The notes: generated by a model not told the origin, from the letters alone. A stretch of DNA of 54,403 bases from Planctomycetota bacterium (GCA_024277285.1 JAJRVM010000009.1:1-54403); one strand, 5' to 3'; counted from the stretch's first letter, positions 41,477-50,488 are shown. Numbers and translations are program-made.

Positions 41477-41564
41477 AAGCCCTCTGCCGGGCTTGTCCCG
41501 GTAGGAGGCACGACTGGTCAGCTACCAGCGACGCGCCCTTGACCTTTCGTCGGTCGAACGTGAG
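41477..41564 (+). repeat. Shared module near copy B
   Basis: About 85 bp at roughly 80% identity by eye to 51831-51919, which is embedded in copy C. Key blocks are GCCGGGCTTGTCCCGG, CACGACTGGTCAGCTAC and ACGCGCCCTT. A weaker relative lies at about 7944-8015. Confidence 0.8.
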
Positions 41565-41747
41565 GTGTTCCATTAATCGTCGTTTCGCGGCTGTTCAATG
41601 CTGCACTCGTTTGAGTGTCTTGCCGATGGCGTTTGGAAATGCCGTGTCACGAAACACTCGGCCAAGAAATGCTCGTGGGGTGAATCGCCCGCATTGGCAA
41701 CTCACCCCACTTAAGCTTAGCGTTTGGGTCTATAAAGCCGGACGCGA

Positions 41748-43034
41748 TCAGTTGCAACCGGAATCGCAACCCGTGTCACAACTGCTGTTGCAGCTATGGC
41801 GGGCGCGAAGTCGCTTGAGCAGGCCACCACCACGCTTGTGGCCACAGCTGCTTCCACAACCGGTGTCACAGCAGGTGGGAGCTGGCACGGTGATCGTCTT
41901 TTCGATCATCTTGCAAACGCGTACGTCGACTTCCTTTTGGACCTGGGTCGGCACACATACGGTGTAAGTGACTTCCTTTTCGTAAGGAACTCGCTTGCAG
42001 ACCGTTACCTGGCGGGTCTTGGTGATCGTCTTGGGTACGCAGACGGTGTACTGGACTTCCTTGGTGCACTGTTCGGGGACCATCTTGCAGACGTCGTAGG
42101 TCCGGGTGCGGGTTTCGCACTTGTACTTGCAAACGCGAACGGTGCGAGTCTTGGTGATCGTTTGGTATTCACAAACCTTGACCTGACAGGTGCGGGTCTC
42201 GGGCTTGCAAACGGTTACGCAATACTCGTAAGGCACTTCTTCGGTTACCGTGCGGCAGACCGTGTAAGGAACTTCCTTGGTGACGACGTTGGGGCACCAG
42301 ACCTTCTTGCAGACGGTCTTAGTGGGCGCACATTCGTTGCAGCCACCGCAATCGGGTGTGCCACAGTCACTCGTGCCACAGCCACCACAGCTGCTGCTGC
42401 CACAGCTACCGCAGGCGCTGTGACGTCGGAACAGTCGGCAGCGACCGAGCAGACCGGTGCGAGCCGGTGCGCAGGGGACTTCAACCATTTCGGTTTCCCA
42501 GTGGCCCTGATCGCAAGTGACGGTACGCATTTTCGTCTCTTTGACGAGCTTGCAGACTTTGCGAACGCCTTGACGTGTTTCTTTGGTGGGAACCATCACG
42601 GTGTAGGTCTTGTCTACTGTCTTGTAGACTGGAACGCGGCACGTGTAGGTTTGCTCGACGTCCTCGTAGACCGGTACGCGAACTTGGTACTCACAGGTCT
42701 TCGTTTCGCGAACGGGCTTGCAGACCGTGTAGGTGACCGTCTTGGTTCGCGTTTCGGGAACCATGATGGTGCATTGAGTCGTAACATCTTTGGTCTCGTT
42801 GACCGTCTTGTAGCATGTCACGGTTTTGGTGCGTTGCTCACGCACGTATTCGGTGCATGTGACCGTCCGTTTTTCAGTGACCCAGGTCGGGACACAAACG
42901 GTCTTTTCGACACATACCGGCTGCGGTGCGCAGTTGGTCTCTACTGCGGTTTCGCTGCAGGCGTCATCCGCCCGGGCGGCGGTTGCCATCAGCAAGATGG
43001 CGAAAAAGGTCAAGCAGGAGCGGCGAACAGGCAT
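41748..43034 (-). CDS. Cysteine-rich YTV-repeat cell-surface protein
   Basis: A 428-residue secreted protein from the ATG at 43034, supported by GGAAGGG upstream; a signal peptide (CLTFFAILLMATAARA) follows. The body consists of many short repeats with Tyr-Thr-Val, Cys and Lys/Glu-Thr (VTYTVCKPVRETKTCEYQV, TYTVMVPTKETR, VQYTVCVPKTITKTRQ). Two Cys/Gly-rich clusters lie near residue 210 (CGSCGSSSCGGCG) and at the C-terminus (CDTGCDSGCN). This is the pattern of planctomycete YTV proteins, proposed as disulfide-linked cell-wall components. The many cysteines suggest cross-linking. It stands alone, upstream spacer 790 bp. Confidence 0.88.
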   Translation of the reverse strand: MPVRRSCLTFFAILLMATAARADDACSETAVETNCAPQPVCVEKTVCVPTWVTEKRTVTCTEYVREQRTKTVTCYKTVNETKDVTTQCTIMVPETRTKTVTYTVCKPVRETKTCEYQVRVPVYEDVEQTYTCRVPVYKTVDKTYTVMVPTKETRQGVRKVCKLVKETKMRTVTCDQGHWETEMVEVPCAPARTGLLGRCRLFRRHSACGSCGSSSCGGCGTSDCGTPDCGGCNECAPTKTVCKKVWCPNVVTKEVPYTVCRTVTEEVPYEYCVTVCKPETRTCQVKVCEYQTITKTRTVRVCKYKCETRTRTYDVCKMVPEQCTKEVQYTVCVPKTITKTRQVTVCKRVPYEKEVTYTVCVPTQVQKEVDVRVCKMIEKTITVPAPTCCDTGCGSSCGHKRGGGLLKRLRARHSCNSSCDTGCDSGCN

Positions 43035-43824
43035 TGAACCCTTCCTTTCGTGGAACTTCATGAATTTGAACCAAACAAAATAGAATGAAAACTAACCCAG
43101 CAAGATCTAATCTGAACTCAATTACCGCGCCGTTGCTCCGGATGCCGGTGGTCCTCGTGACTGCAGCTCACTCTGTTGAATTGAAAAAGCCCACCGCAGC
43201 GAAGGCGAAGCATTTGAGGTTGTTTCCGAGAGATTCCAGGGAGTAAACGTGCCGATTGAATAACGTCAAGGTAAGCCCGAGAATTCATGGGCTATTTAAC
43301 CTATAACTCCGCAATGCCAATGTCAACCCGCCAAACTATGCAATCGGCTAATTTGGCCTCGATTTGTTGTTTGTCGCAGTTGCTGTAGTTTAACGCAAGT
43401 GGGCGTCGTCGTTTCGACGTTTTCTTGGGCCCAAACGGAGCGACTCGACGGCGGAGACTCCCGCGTGGCTAGCAGCGCGCGGCGGCGGCGTACGGCGGCT
43501 CGATCGGCGGGCCATTCGGGCAACACACGGAGCGTTTCACCGGGATGACGGCTGGCATTCAAGCGCGCAGCGCCGTGGCGGTTGTTGGCTGCAGGCGTCG
43601 GCCCAGTGTGGTATGGCCAAGTGGTTGAACCGACGGTTTGGGGGAGCGCTGGTCCGCTGTTTAGGCGGACGTTGCGGAGTCGACTGGATAACCGTCTCGG
43701 CCCAGCCTGTCGTGGTCTGGCTGGACGTCGCACGCCATTCGCAGATCTTTGCCGCTTGATGCCGGGGCGCCGCTTGTTGTCGAGCCGACTGATAGCTACA
43801 ATCACCTGCTTGAGAATCAGACAT
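43035..43824. other. Divergent spacer between the YTV gene and tRNA-Glu
   Basis: No gene accepted. The first 300 bp (the YTV leader side) are more A/T-rich; the rest is GC-rich with overlapping Arg-rich frames on both strands typical of shadows. The tRNA promoter is at its right end. Confidence 0.45.
43774..43802 (+). promoter_or_regulatory. Candidate promoter of tRNA-Glu
   Basis: TTGTTG (43774-43779), 17 bp, TACAAT (43797-43802), 22 bp before the mature tRNA 5' end. Good -10, weak -35. Confidence 0.45.
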
Positions 43825-43897
43825 GCCCCCTTCGTCTAGTGGCCCAGGACATCGGATTCTCAGTCCGAAGACAGGGGTTCGACTCCCCTAGGGGGTA
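43825..43897 (+). tRNA. tRNA-Glu (anticodon CTC)
   Basis: A 73-nt cloverleaf. The acceptor stem pairs GCCCCCT with AGGGGGT, including a terminal G-U pair as in some other bacterial tRNA-Glu genes. The anticodon stem is TCGGA/TCCGA with loop TTCTCAG, giving anticodon CTC for GAG codons. The T arm is GGGG-TTCGACT-CCCC. CCA is not encoded. An integrase remnant lies just downstream. Confidence 0.95.
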
Positions 43898-43943
43898 CTC
43901 GGCCTGATCGCACGGCATCGCAGCTTGTTGCACAGGCACGCAA

Positions 43944-44108
43944 TCAGCCTGGTTTTTCCGGGCTCTTTTCGTTTCTTGCGAGTCCGTGCCATCGGGTGCG
44001 GCAGCCTGCTGCTGCGCATTCTGCTGAACCTTCAGCGGCCTTGGCGAAGTGGTCGTCGGTCACCTGCAAATAGTGCTTGGCCGCGATGGTCTGGCTGTTG
44101 CCGATCCA
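43944..44108 (-). pseudogene. C-terminal remnant of a tyrosine recombinase (integrase)
   Basis: About 54 codons read WIGNSQTIAAKHYLQVTDDH and continue FAKAA to a stop at 43944. This is the end of phage-type integrases common in planctomycetes, with the catalytic Tyr in AKHY. Upstream of the Trp the frame remains open but no longer resembles an integrase, so the N-terminal and core parts are gone. The fragment ends 46 bp from the tRNA-Glu 3' end and points towards it, the usual arrangement for an element integrated at a tRNA gene. Confidence 0.75.
43946..43971 (+). terminator. Intrinsic terminator after tRNA-Glu
   Basis: AGCCTGG (43946-43952) pairs with CCGGGCT (43958-43964) around TTTTT, followed by CTTTTCGTTTCTT. 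It overlaps the last codons of the integrase remnant on the other strand. Confidence 0.55.
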
Positions 44109-44653
44109 CTGGCCGGTAGCAAAACGTGCAGATGGGTTTAACCGCAATCCCAGAGGAGCGTGCTGAAAAAGCGGGTGTGAATGCCGGACGTCGTGTGCTG
44201 GGACAATATGCTTGCATGACGCACTGTCGGTGCAGTGAACTTTTTCAGGATGCTCTGCCGGGATGCGCGCTGGAAGGAGGCGTTTGCATGATTCGTCCCC
44301 GCTCGCCAACGGTACCGGCCTGCCCCGGTGGCCACGTCGTTGTACCTGGGACCTCACAAGGCGTGGCGCAGAAGCGTGTCTTTGGATGCGGATACGCCTC
44401 AACTCGCCGACCTTCAGCGCGCATGCCGCCGCCGCTGATGGGAGCGTAAGGAAGCCGCCACACTGCCCCGAACCGTACCGCGATGCCACACGCGCTCGAC
44501 GCACTGCGGCACTGCGTGATCCGTGCGGCGGCTAGTTGGTAACACCTGCCGAAGGGCAACGTACCTTGCAATGGGAAACGCGTCCGATCATGCAGTGGCA
44601 CTTACCACGCCGCGCGCTTCGGCTCGGCGGGCCGATACAACCTTCTTCATGTC
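44109..44653. other. Non-coding remnant region between integrase scrap and CBM9 gene
   Basis: No gene recognised on either strand. It may be further debris of the same integrated element, but nothing else in it is identifiable. Confidence 0.4.
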
Positions 44654-45316
44654 TCATCGCGCCATCTTCAGGTATCCGAACGATTCTGGGACGTGGAAAT
44701 CGGGTTCTTCCGTTTGAGGGTCGACCCAGCTGATCCACTCTTCGCTCCCTTGTCCTTCCCGCTGTCCTTCCTGCGCGTGTCGGAACTCGGCGCGATAGAT
44801 GCCAAACTTGATGGCATTATGGGAACTCGGTGGCGGAAAGCCGAGTGATTGGAGTGCCGCCCAGGGGATCCGCCCCGCAACCGTGTAGCCGCCGGGTACG
44901 AGTGTGCCGACTGCGTTCAGTTCGGGAAAACTCCAGGAGAAATCGAATTCGCGGTGGTACGAAGCGCGGTAGTCGAGGACGCGGCCTAGCGGATCGATTT
45001 CCAAGCAATAGTACTCTGCCAGACGCTCGTCTCGTGCGAAAAACAGTTCCACGCGGTCCTCGACTATCACATCCATTTTCGTGCGAAATCGCTCGGCCAG
45101 AACAACGTCGTCGTCCGTGACTCGAAACGAGAAATAGAGGGCGTCGGTATCATACACGGCGCGAAACTCGGTGTCCGGTGGAGAGCGTTGTTCCCATGGA
45201 AACGTAAACGCGGTTTCCAGATTGGCATGCTCCCATGCCGGTTCAGTCAACATGCCGTCAGGAGTGATATTGGCACGCGGTACGTAGCGTGCCTCGTACG
45301 TCTTGGAGGTGATCAT
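44654..45316 (-). CDS. CBM9-like carbohydrate-binding domain protein
   Basis: A 220-residue protein from the ATG at 45316, chosen because AGGAG lies eight bases upstream; the longer frame to 45340 has no such site. It matches the family-9 carbohydrate-binding (DOMON-like) fold: GMLTEPAWEHANLETAFTFP, FRAVYDTDALYFSFRVTDDD, EDRVELFFARD, YYCLEIDPLGRVLDYRASYH, and the terminal FHVPESFGYL. It has no signal peptide, which is unusual for a carbohydrate-binding module, so a cytoplasmic role or export by another route is possible. Confidence 0.85.
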   Translation of the reverse strand: MITSKTYEARYVPRANITPDGMLTEPAWEHANLETAFTFPWEQRSPPDTEFRAVYDTDALYFSFRVTDDDVVLAERFRTKMDVIVEDRVELFFARDERLAEYYCLEIDPLGRVLDYRASYHREFDFSWSFPELNAVGTLVPGGYTVAGRIPWAALQSLGFPPPSSHNAIKFGIYRAEFRHAQEGQREGQGSEEWISWVDPQTEEPDFHVPESFGYLKMAR

Positions 45317-45927
45317 ACACGGAGCTCCTATTGCCCCCATGGGCGAATCAAGCAGACTGAGCTGCGCGCTTCACTCCATTTCGTGGAGCGCTCTCGCACG
45401 AGAGCATTATCGACGTCGACATCGGTTCATGCAATCGGCAAAATACTCCAGCGTTGGCGCCACGCCACTTTGGGGTGGGTGGCACTGGCTGAATGAGCGA
45501 AAACCAGTGTGATCATTCCGCGTTGTGTGCAAGTGTGAACTTACTTGAACCTCGCGAATGGAGCCAGTGTTGTTTCCGTTCCCTTTCATCTTGGTGCGAG
45601 ATGGAACGTTCCTGGGAGCTGCGCACTGGCTCCGTTCGCGAATGCTGTTTCTTGATGATGGTTGGATTCCTGGCGCTCACTCAGCCAGTGCCACCCGACA
45701 CCACTGCCACCCGACACGGGTGCCGCACGTCAGTTAGGGCGGTGACGAAACGAAAGGTTGCTGCGCGCAGTGAGCATTCGTATACTGAGGGATGCTTGTT
45801 GAGCACTTGGCGGCGCGCACCATCAGGCAGGTGCTTGCACTCTTGAATGAGGCCGCTTGTGCCGACGGAAGTGACGACGCGTGCGCCGCCATCTATAAGC
45901 CAACCCCATGCGACATGCGAGAGAACC
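45317..45927. other. Divergent spacer with structured element
   Basis: Contains the inverted-repeat element 45477-45696. The Gfo/Idh/MocA frame is open from 45847, but the N-terminus before the twin-arginine signal is disregarded. Confidence 0.5.
45477..45696. repeat. 220-bp nested inverted-repeat element
   Basis: The outer arms 45477-45499 and 45674-45696 match at 22 of 23 positions. An inner pair, 45553-45569 with 45624-45640, matches at 16 of 17, and a further hairpin CGTTCC/GGAACG (45577-45582 with 45603-45608) sits in the centre. Together they could fold as one long hairpin with internal loops. It is followed by a partly duplicated GCCACCCGACAC. Confidence 0.85.
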
Positions 45928-47301
45928 ATGACACACCGCAAGACCTCACGACGTGAATTTCTGAGCCGTTCGACCACGACCGCGGCCGCAATTGGTTTGG
46001 GTATGGCCACGGCATCCTCTGCAGCGGTGGGTGCCAACGGGAAGCTTCGCTTGGGGTTCATCGGTGTTGGCAACCGCGGGTCGCAGTTGCTGCGCAGTTT
46101 CATGAAGCACGACGATGTGCAAGTCGCTGCACTCTGCGATGTATACGATCCGTATCTTGCGCGCGACCGAGGTGCTGTGGACGCGCAGCTGCTCAAGGCA
46201 CTGGGATCGCGGATTCCGAAGATGGGAGAAGATCTTGGCAGTGGTGTCGCTCGATACACCGATTTTCGCCGTTTGCTGGACCAGAAAGACCTTGATGCCG
46301 TAGTGATTGCGACGCCTGATCATTGGCACGCGATCCAGGCGATCGCCGCGATGAATGCGGGCAAGGATGTGTATGTGGAAAAGCCCCTTTCCATCACGAT
46401 CCATGAAGGCCGCATGATGGTCAAGGCGGCACAGCGAACGGGACGTATCGTGCAAGTGGGACTCCACCGACGCTCGTCGAAGCTGTACGAAAACGTGCAT
46501 CAACTGGTGCAAGCGGGCAAGATCGGCAAGGTCACGGTCGCACGCGCGTTTCGTATCAGCAATATGTACCCGGACGGTATTGGACACGAAGCAGCGCGCC
46601 GACCGGTCGCTGGCTTTGATTGGGACATGTGGCTTGGCCCCCGCGCGAAGATCGACTACCGAACCGATATCACTCCGTACAAGTTCCGTTGGTGGAAGTC
46701 GTATTCGTCGCAGATGGGGAACTGGGGAGTCCACTATTGTGATGGTATTCGGTGGATCCTGGGCGACGAAGCTCCGGTTGCCGTCTCGGCGCTCGGTGGA
46801 CGATTTGCGCTGGAGGATGACCGGACTATTCCCGACACGATGCAAGCGACGTTTGAGTTGCCTTCCAAGGCACTGCTGGTGTTCGGCCAGTACGAGGCGT
46901 GTGGTGGTGCAGCCATGGTCGATGGGGAAATCGAGTTGCGCGGGACGCAGGCCAATCTTTACATCGAGCCCGAGGCGGGTGGGTACGGCATCGTGCCAAG
47001 CAGGCCAGGGCAGTTTCAGACCAAGAAATCGGCTTGCAAGGCGGAAGTCGTGAAACGCATCGACGGCGATCTTACCGATCAGCACACACGCAACTTTGTT
47101 GACGGTGTCAAGGCACGTCAGCAGTGCCATTGCGATCTCGAAACGGGCCATCGCTCGACCACCTTTGCGCATTTGGCGAACATCGCCTTGGCCACTCGGT
47201 CGATGCTCGAATGGGACGCGCGCGCCGAGCGGGTGACCAATAACGAACAGGCCAACGAACTATTGCATTACGAGTACCGTGCACCCTGGTCGTTGGGCTG
47301 A
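45928..47301 (+). CDS. Tat-exported Gfo/Idh/MocA-family oxidoreductase
   Basis: A 457-residue NAD(P)-dependent sugar oxidoreductase-like protein. The N-terminus TSRREFLSRSTTTAAAIGLG is a twin-arginine signal, implying folded export with cofactor. The Rossmann domain begins KLRLGFIGVGNRGSQLLRSF near 40. The family motif GKDVYVEKPLSITIHEG lies near 145-160 and ATPDHWHAIQAIAAMNA just before it. The substrate domain includes WWKSYSSQMGNWGVHYCDGI. This secreted subgroup is greatly expanded in planctomycetes. The ATG at 45928 is the one directly before the Tat signal. Confidence 0.93.
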   Translation: MTHRKTSRREFLSRSTTTAAAIGLGMATASSAAVGANGKLRLGFIGVGNRGSQLLRSFMKHDDVQVAALCDVYDPYLARDRGAVDAQLLKALGSRIPKMGEDLGSGVARYTDFRRLLDQKDLDAVVIATPDHWHAIQAIAAMNAGKDVYVEKPLSITIHEGRMMVKAAQRTGRIVQVGLHRRSSKLYENVHQLVQAGKIGKVTVARAFRISNMYPDGIGHEAARRPVAGFDWDMWLGPRAKIDYRTDITPYKFRWWKSYSSQMGNWGVHYCDGIRWILGDEAPVAVSALGGRFALEDDRTIPDTMQATFELPSKALLVFGQYEACGGAAMVDGEIELRGTQANLYIEPEAGGYGIVPSRPGQFQTKKSACKAEVVKRIDGDLTDQHTRNFVDGVKARQQCHCDLETGHRSTTFAHLANIALATRSMLEWDARAERVTNNEQANELLHYEYRAPWSLG

Positions 47302-47378
47302 GCTGATCGGTTTGCCTGCACTCGCCTCTTGAGGTTGCAGGACGCGGCATCGTGTTCTTGAGGCGAGCTTGGCACACC

Positions 47379-47711
47379 CTACGGTTGTTCACAGCGACCG
47401 AGTTCGCGTAGTAGCTCGAAGGAGTAGATTCCCGAGTCGTGGCCATCGCTGAAGACCACGGTGTAGGCGTAATTGCCGATCGGCTTCATGGCCACGACGC
47501 GCAGTGGTTGTGCCTCTGCCGCCGAGAGGATGTTTAGCTGTAACCCCGCATCCGCTTTCTTGGCTTCGCCCTGTCGTTTTTCACGACAGGTCGCACACGG
47601 ACAACCGTCGCGCAATTCGTCAAATCGGTAGCGCCGAATCTGCCCATCACTCCAGTCGATCTGAATTTCATCGGGTTCAATGATCTTCAGGTTCGTCGGA
47701 TACAAAGACAT
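47379..47711 (-). CDS. DUF971 domain protein
   Basis: A 110-residue protein of the DUF971 (GBBH-like N-terminal) family. It has EIQIDWSDGQIRRYRFDELR, the Cys motif CPCATCREKR that can bind a metal, and VVFSDGHDSGIYSFELLREL at the C-terminus. In other bacteria the domain occurs alone or near iron-sulfur or hydroxylase proteins; the role is not established. It is convergent with the oxidoreductase gene. Confidence 0.9.
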   Translation of the reverse strand: MSLYPTNLKIIEPDEIQIDWSDGQIRRYRFDELRDGCPCATCREKRQGEAKKADAGLQLNILSAAEAQPLRVVAMKPIGNYAYTVVFSDGHDSGIYSFELLRELGRCEQP

Positions 47712-47881
47712 TGCATTACCATCGAGAGTTGGAGAAAACGCGTAGTTGCAGATTACTTCGTGGCTGTGGCTTGACTCTCACGAGGTTTGGCCATCACGAA
47801 CCGGCGCTCGTATAGCGTCTCGCTGAAGTGCAACCGCCATGCGCACAGCAACCCGCCACAGTCTACGGGCGGGCTGCCATC

Positions 47882-47919
47882 GGTTCATGCTGCAGACCCG
47901 GGTTCATGCTGCAGACCTG
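47882..47919. repeat. 19-bp tandem duplication
   Basis: Two adjacent copies of GGTTCATGCTGCAGACC(C/T)G in the spacer between the xylose isomerase stop and the DUF971 gene. Confidence 0.9.
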
Positions 47920-47935
47920 GATCCGTTTTGCGCCG

Positions 47936-48970
47936 TTACGATCCCATCAAATGGTTCAGCACGGCCATTTCCAGTTCCTCGTAGTCGCGATCCTTGATGC
48001 ACTGTTGCTCCACGCTTTGCGGGAACGTACGTACCTTTTCGACCAGTCGCAGGAAGATCGCCTTGCTGTTGGCCAAGTGCTTTTCGGCAACGTCGGCCTT
48101 CTGCGTGCGCATCGCCTTGACGTCCAATCCGACGAACTGTCCAGTGCTGGCGTAGTCGGCCAATTCTAACATCCGAACTTGATTGTACGCACTGCGCAGA
48201 TCCGCCGCGCCAAACGACTTGTCCTGGTCAAACTTCAATCCGTTCTGATCGTTCAGATGGACGCTCCACAACTTGCCGATTGCCAACGCAAAGCCCATTT
48301 CGTCGGCCGCATCGAGACCTGCCAGGCGGGCATGACCCGTCTCGATCAACCCGCCGACGCGATCGGGCGCGACGGTCTGGTGGGCGATCGCCAACGCATG
48401 CCCGATGGTCGGCACGTAAGCCTGGTCCATCGGTTCGTTCGGTTTTGGCTCGATCGCCAACTTGATTTCCGGGTTGTGTTCCAGCAGGGCGTTGAGTGCT
48501 TCGATTTGCCATTGATAAGCTTGGATCGCGTTCTTCGATTCGCGGATATAGGTTCCTTCCCGCGCCAGCCAAAGCACCATCAGCTTGGTGTCCATCGCCG
48601 CAGCGATGTCGATGGCGCGCTTCGTTCGATCAATTGCCCACTGCCGAACCTCGGGCGAGTTCGCGGTATAGCCACCGTCGACGCCGCGTGGATCCTCCCA
48701 CAACCGCGGCGCAACAAACTCGGCAACCAACCCCTGATCGTCAAATACCTTCTTCAGTTCTTTGGCCTCTTTTTCCAGTTCCGCGGCCGACTTGTTGTCG
48801 ACGTCCGGAACCGCATCGTCGTCATGCAACTGCACTCCCTCGAAGCCTAAATTCTTGTACGACGCCAACTTCTTGCCGAACTCAATCGATGGTCGTACGG
48901 TCGGCCCAAACGGGTCCGCGCCTTCACTGATATTCCACGGTCCGAAAGAAAAGCGATATTCCTTGGTCAT
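47936..48970 (-). CDS. xylA: Xylose isomerase-type sugar isomerase
   Basis: A 344-residue TIM-barrel aldose-ketose isomerase. The start RFSFGPWNISEGADPFGPT and the catalytic HDDDAVPD (near 50) resemble the short, class I xylose isomerases of actinobacteria. Metal ligands are present: IEPKPNEP near 180, ETGHA near 217, WSVHLNDQNG near 242 and LKFDQDKSFG near 250. AGGAG eight bases upstream supports the ATG at 48970. It follows the PfkB kinase gene by 122 bp on the same strand, so both may act on one sugar. Whether xylose is the true substrate cannot be told. Confidence 0.9.
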   Translation of the reverse strand: MTKEYRFSFGPWNISEGADPFGPTVRPSIEFGKKLASYKNLGFEGVQLHDDDAVPDVDNKSAAELEKEAKELKKVFDDQGLVAEFVAPRLWEDPRGVDGGYTANSPEVRQWAIDRTKRAIDIAAAMDTKLMVLWLAREGTYIRESKNAIQAYQWQIEALNALLEHNPEIKLAIEPKPNEPMDQAYVPTIGHALAIAHQTVAPDRVGGLIETGHARLAGLDAADEMGFALAIGKLWSVHLNDQNGLKFDQDKSFGAADLRSAYNQVRMLELADYASTGQFVGLDVKAMRTQKADVAEKHLANSKAIFLRLVEKVRTFPQSVEQQCIKDRDYEELEMAVLNHLMGS

Positions 48971-49092
48971 GTCTGTTACTCCTTGAGTCTCGAGTTTCTA
49001 GTCTTGAGTTTTGCTTGTTGGGGCATCGCGTATTGGCACTTGTCAATCGTCATTGATCGGCCACTGTTTTGCAGCTATATGGCGTTGTTCCG

Positions 49093-50064
49093 TTAAGGCC
49101 TACACCCCCCCAGGCCTGCCAACTGAGCGGTCTCGGCATAGTCACGTAGTCCGGCGCTGGCGCCCAGTCCGGTTACACAGCAAGCGCCGGTGGCGGCGGC
49201 CAAACGTCCGGCATCTTTGTCCGATCGATTGTGCAGCAAACCGGCCAGCAGGCCGGCATAAAAGCAATCGCCAGCCCCGGTCGTATCGACGACCGGTCCC
49301 GGCGCCGGCACCGGCTCGATCTTCATATACTCACCTGACGCCCGGCTGAGCATCGCGCCCTCCACGCCCAGTTTCACGCCGAGCAAGCCTGGCGCGCCAC
49401 AGGCGCGGAATCGGTCAATGATCGCCTCGGGTTGCGTTTCCCCGGTCTGATGCGTCGCCTCGGCCAAGCTCGGCACAAAAACGTCCAAGTGGGGCAGCAG
49501 ATCTTCCAGGGGTTGCATGCTCCCGCCATCCCCGGCGGCATCCAAGGCCGTTTGGCAGCCGGTTTTCCGAATCGCTGCCAGAACTTCGGCGAGATCGCAT
49601 TCCAGGTTCGGCATCAGCGAATAGTAGCCGATCAGCGTCATGCGACTCTGTGCGAACAGGTCCAAATTCTCCAGGAACAAAGATTTGGTCATTTGCTTTG
49701 GAGCACCGACACAATGCGCGAAACTGCGCTCACCCGTCGGGTCGATCAGCACGGCGGTGGTGCTGGTGGCACCACCGTCGAGTGTCAACAGGCGTTGTGT
49801 GTCGAGCCCGTTCTGTTGGTACCGGGCGCGGATTACGGCGGCCCATTCGTCGTCGCCGACCAGGGAAAACGCGGCCACGCGCATTCCAAGCCGAGCGAGC
49901 GCGATGCCCGAATTTGAAACAATGCCGCCCGTGGTCACTTCAATCGGATCAACCTGCACCAGTTTGCCGCCCCCAATGGGTTGGTCGAGCGGTACCGGTC
50001 GAACCAACATGTCAACCACGCACGAGCCGCACAAGACGCAGTCAAAGGTCTTCTGGTCTGTCAC
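49093..50064 (-). CDS. PfkB-family carbohydrate kinase
   Basis: A 323-residue ribokinase-like sugar kinase starting at a GTG. It has the N-terminal GGIVSNSGIALARLG substrate-site motif, DDEW, and the C-terminal PfkB signature VVDTTGAGDCFYAGLLAGLL, with the catalytic Asp in GAGD near 276. The N-terminal VLCGSCVVDMLVRPVPLD is typical of the ribokinase/fructokinase group. It lies upstream of xylA in the same orientation and is divergent from the aldolase-like gene. The substrate is unknown. Confidence 0.92.
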   Translation of the reverse strand: MTDQKTFDCVLCGSCVVDMLVRPVPLDQPIGGGKLVQVDPIEVTTGGIVSNSGIALARLGMRVAAFSLVGDDEWAAVIRARYQQNGLDTQRLLTLDGGATSTTAVLIDPTGERSFAHCVGAPKQMTKSLFLENLDLFAQSRMTLIGYYSLMPNLECDLAEVLAAIRKTGCQTALDAAGDGGSMQPLEDLLPHLDVFVPSLAEATHQTGETQPEAIIDRFRACGAPGLLGVKLGVEGAMLSRASGEYMKIEPVPAPGPVVDTTGAGDCFYAGLLAGLLHNRSDKDAGRLAAATGACCVTGLGASAGLRDYAETAQLAGLGGCRP

Positions 50065-50488
50065 CTATTTCCGTCCCTTCCGCTCACCAAAAGTGTGGTT
50101 TTGCCGCTCCTTCGAGCTTCAAAACTTGATGTTGTTCCCCAAAATATCGGTTCGGAGAAGTCGTTTCAGGAAAATGGGTTGTCCAAATCGACGTTTTCAA
50201 TAGGCTGTCTACCGCCACGCAGACGGCGTCGCCACGGTCGCGCCAACCAACGGCCACACCCGGCGAGCATGCTGTATCATGCGGATTCTGCATGTGATCC
50301 TGCACCTGGCGGAGTCGGTATCTTACCGAGCCGTGCCACGTCGCGCCAGGCCAGCATGACACTCGGATGATACTCAATCTGCAGCTCTGTTTCTATCCGC
50401 CCCACGTGACCGGAATTTGAGCTATAATTGTGCGTATCCTACCGATTGTGCGACACTTTACTACGCGCTGAAGACGCCACGCAAACTC
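50065..50488. other. Divergent promoter region between pfkB and the aldolase-like gene
   Basis: No gene. It contains a perfect TATAAT at 50423-50428, about 60 bp upstream of the aldolase-like start, with no clear -35 partner. An A/T-richer stretch lies near 50090-50170. Confidence 0.5.
50423..50428 (+). promoter_or_regulatory. Candidate -10 element of the aldolase-like gene
   Basis: TATAAT, consensus. The expected -35 position (around 50400) has no good match; GTGACC at 50406 is too close. Confidence 0.35.

Larger units (their letters stand above)
40830..41747. other. Repeat-filled spacer
   Basis: Holds dispersed palindromic element copy B (40854-41230) and the shared module at 41477-41564. 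Between and after them no gene is supported. Confidence 0.6.

Noticed and set aside
41796..43037. A 413-codon open frame antisense to the YTV protein gene
   Set aside because: It mirrors the repeats of the sense gene, lacks a ribosome-binding site and resembles no family. The sense protein has a signal peptide and known repeat pattern.
43323..43839. Arg/Pro-rich frames on both strands between the YTV gene and tRNA-Glu
   Set aside because: They overlap one another, have shadow-like composition and no start signals.
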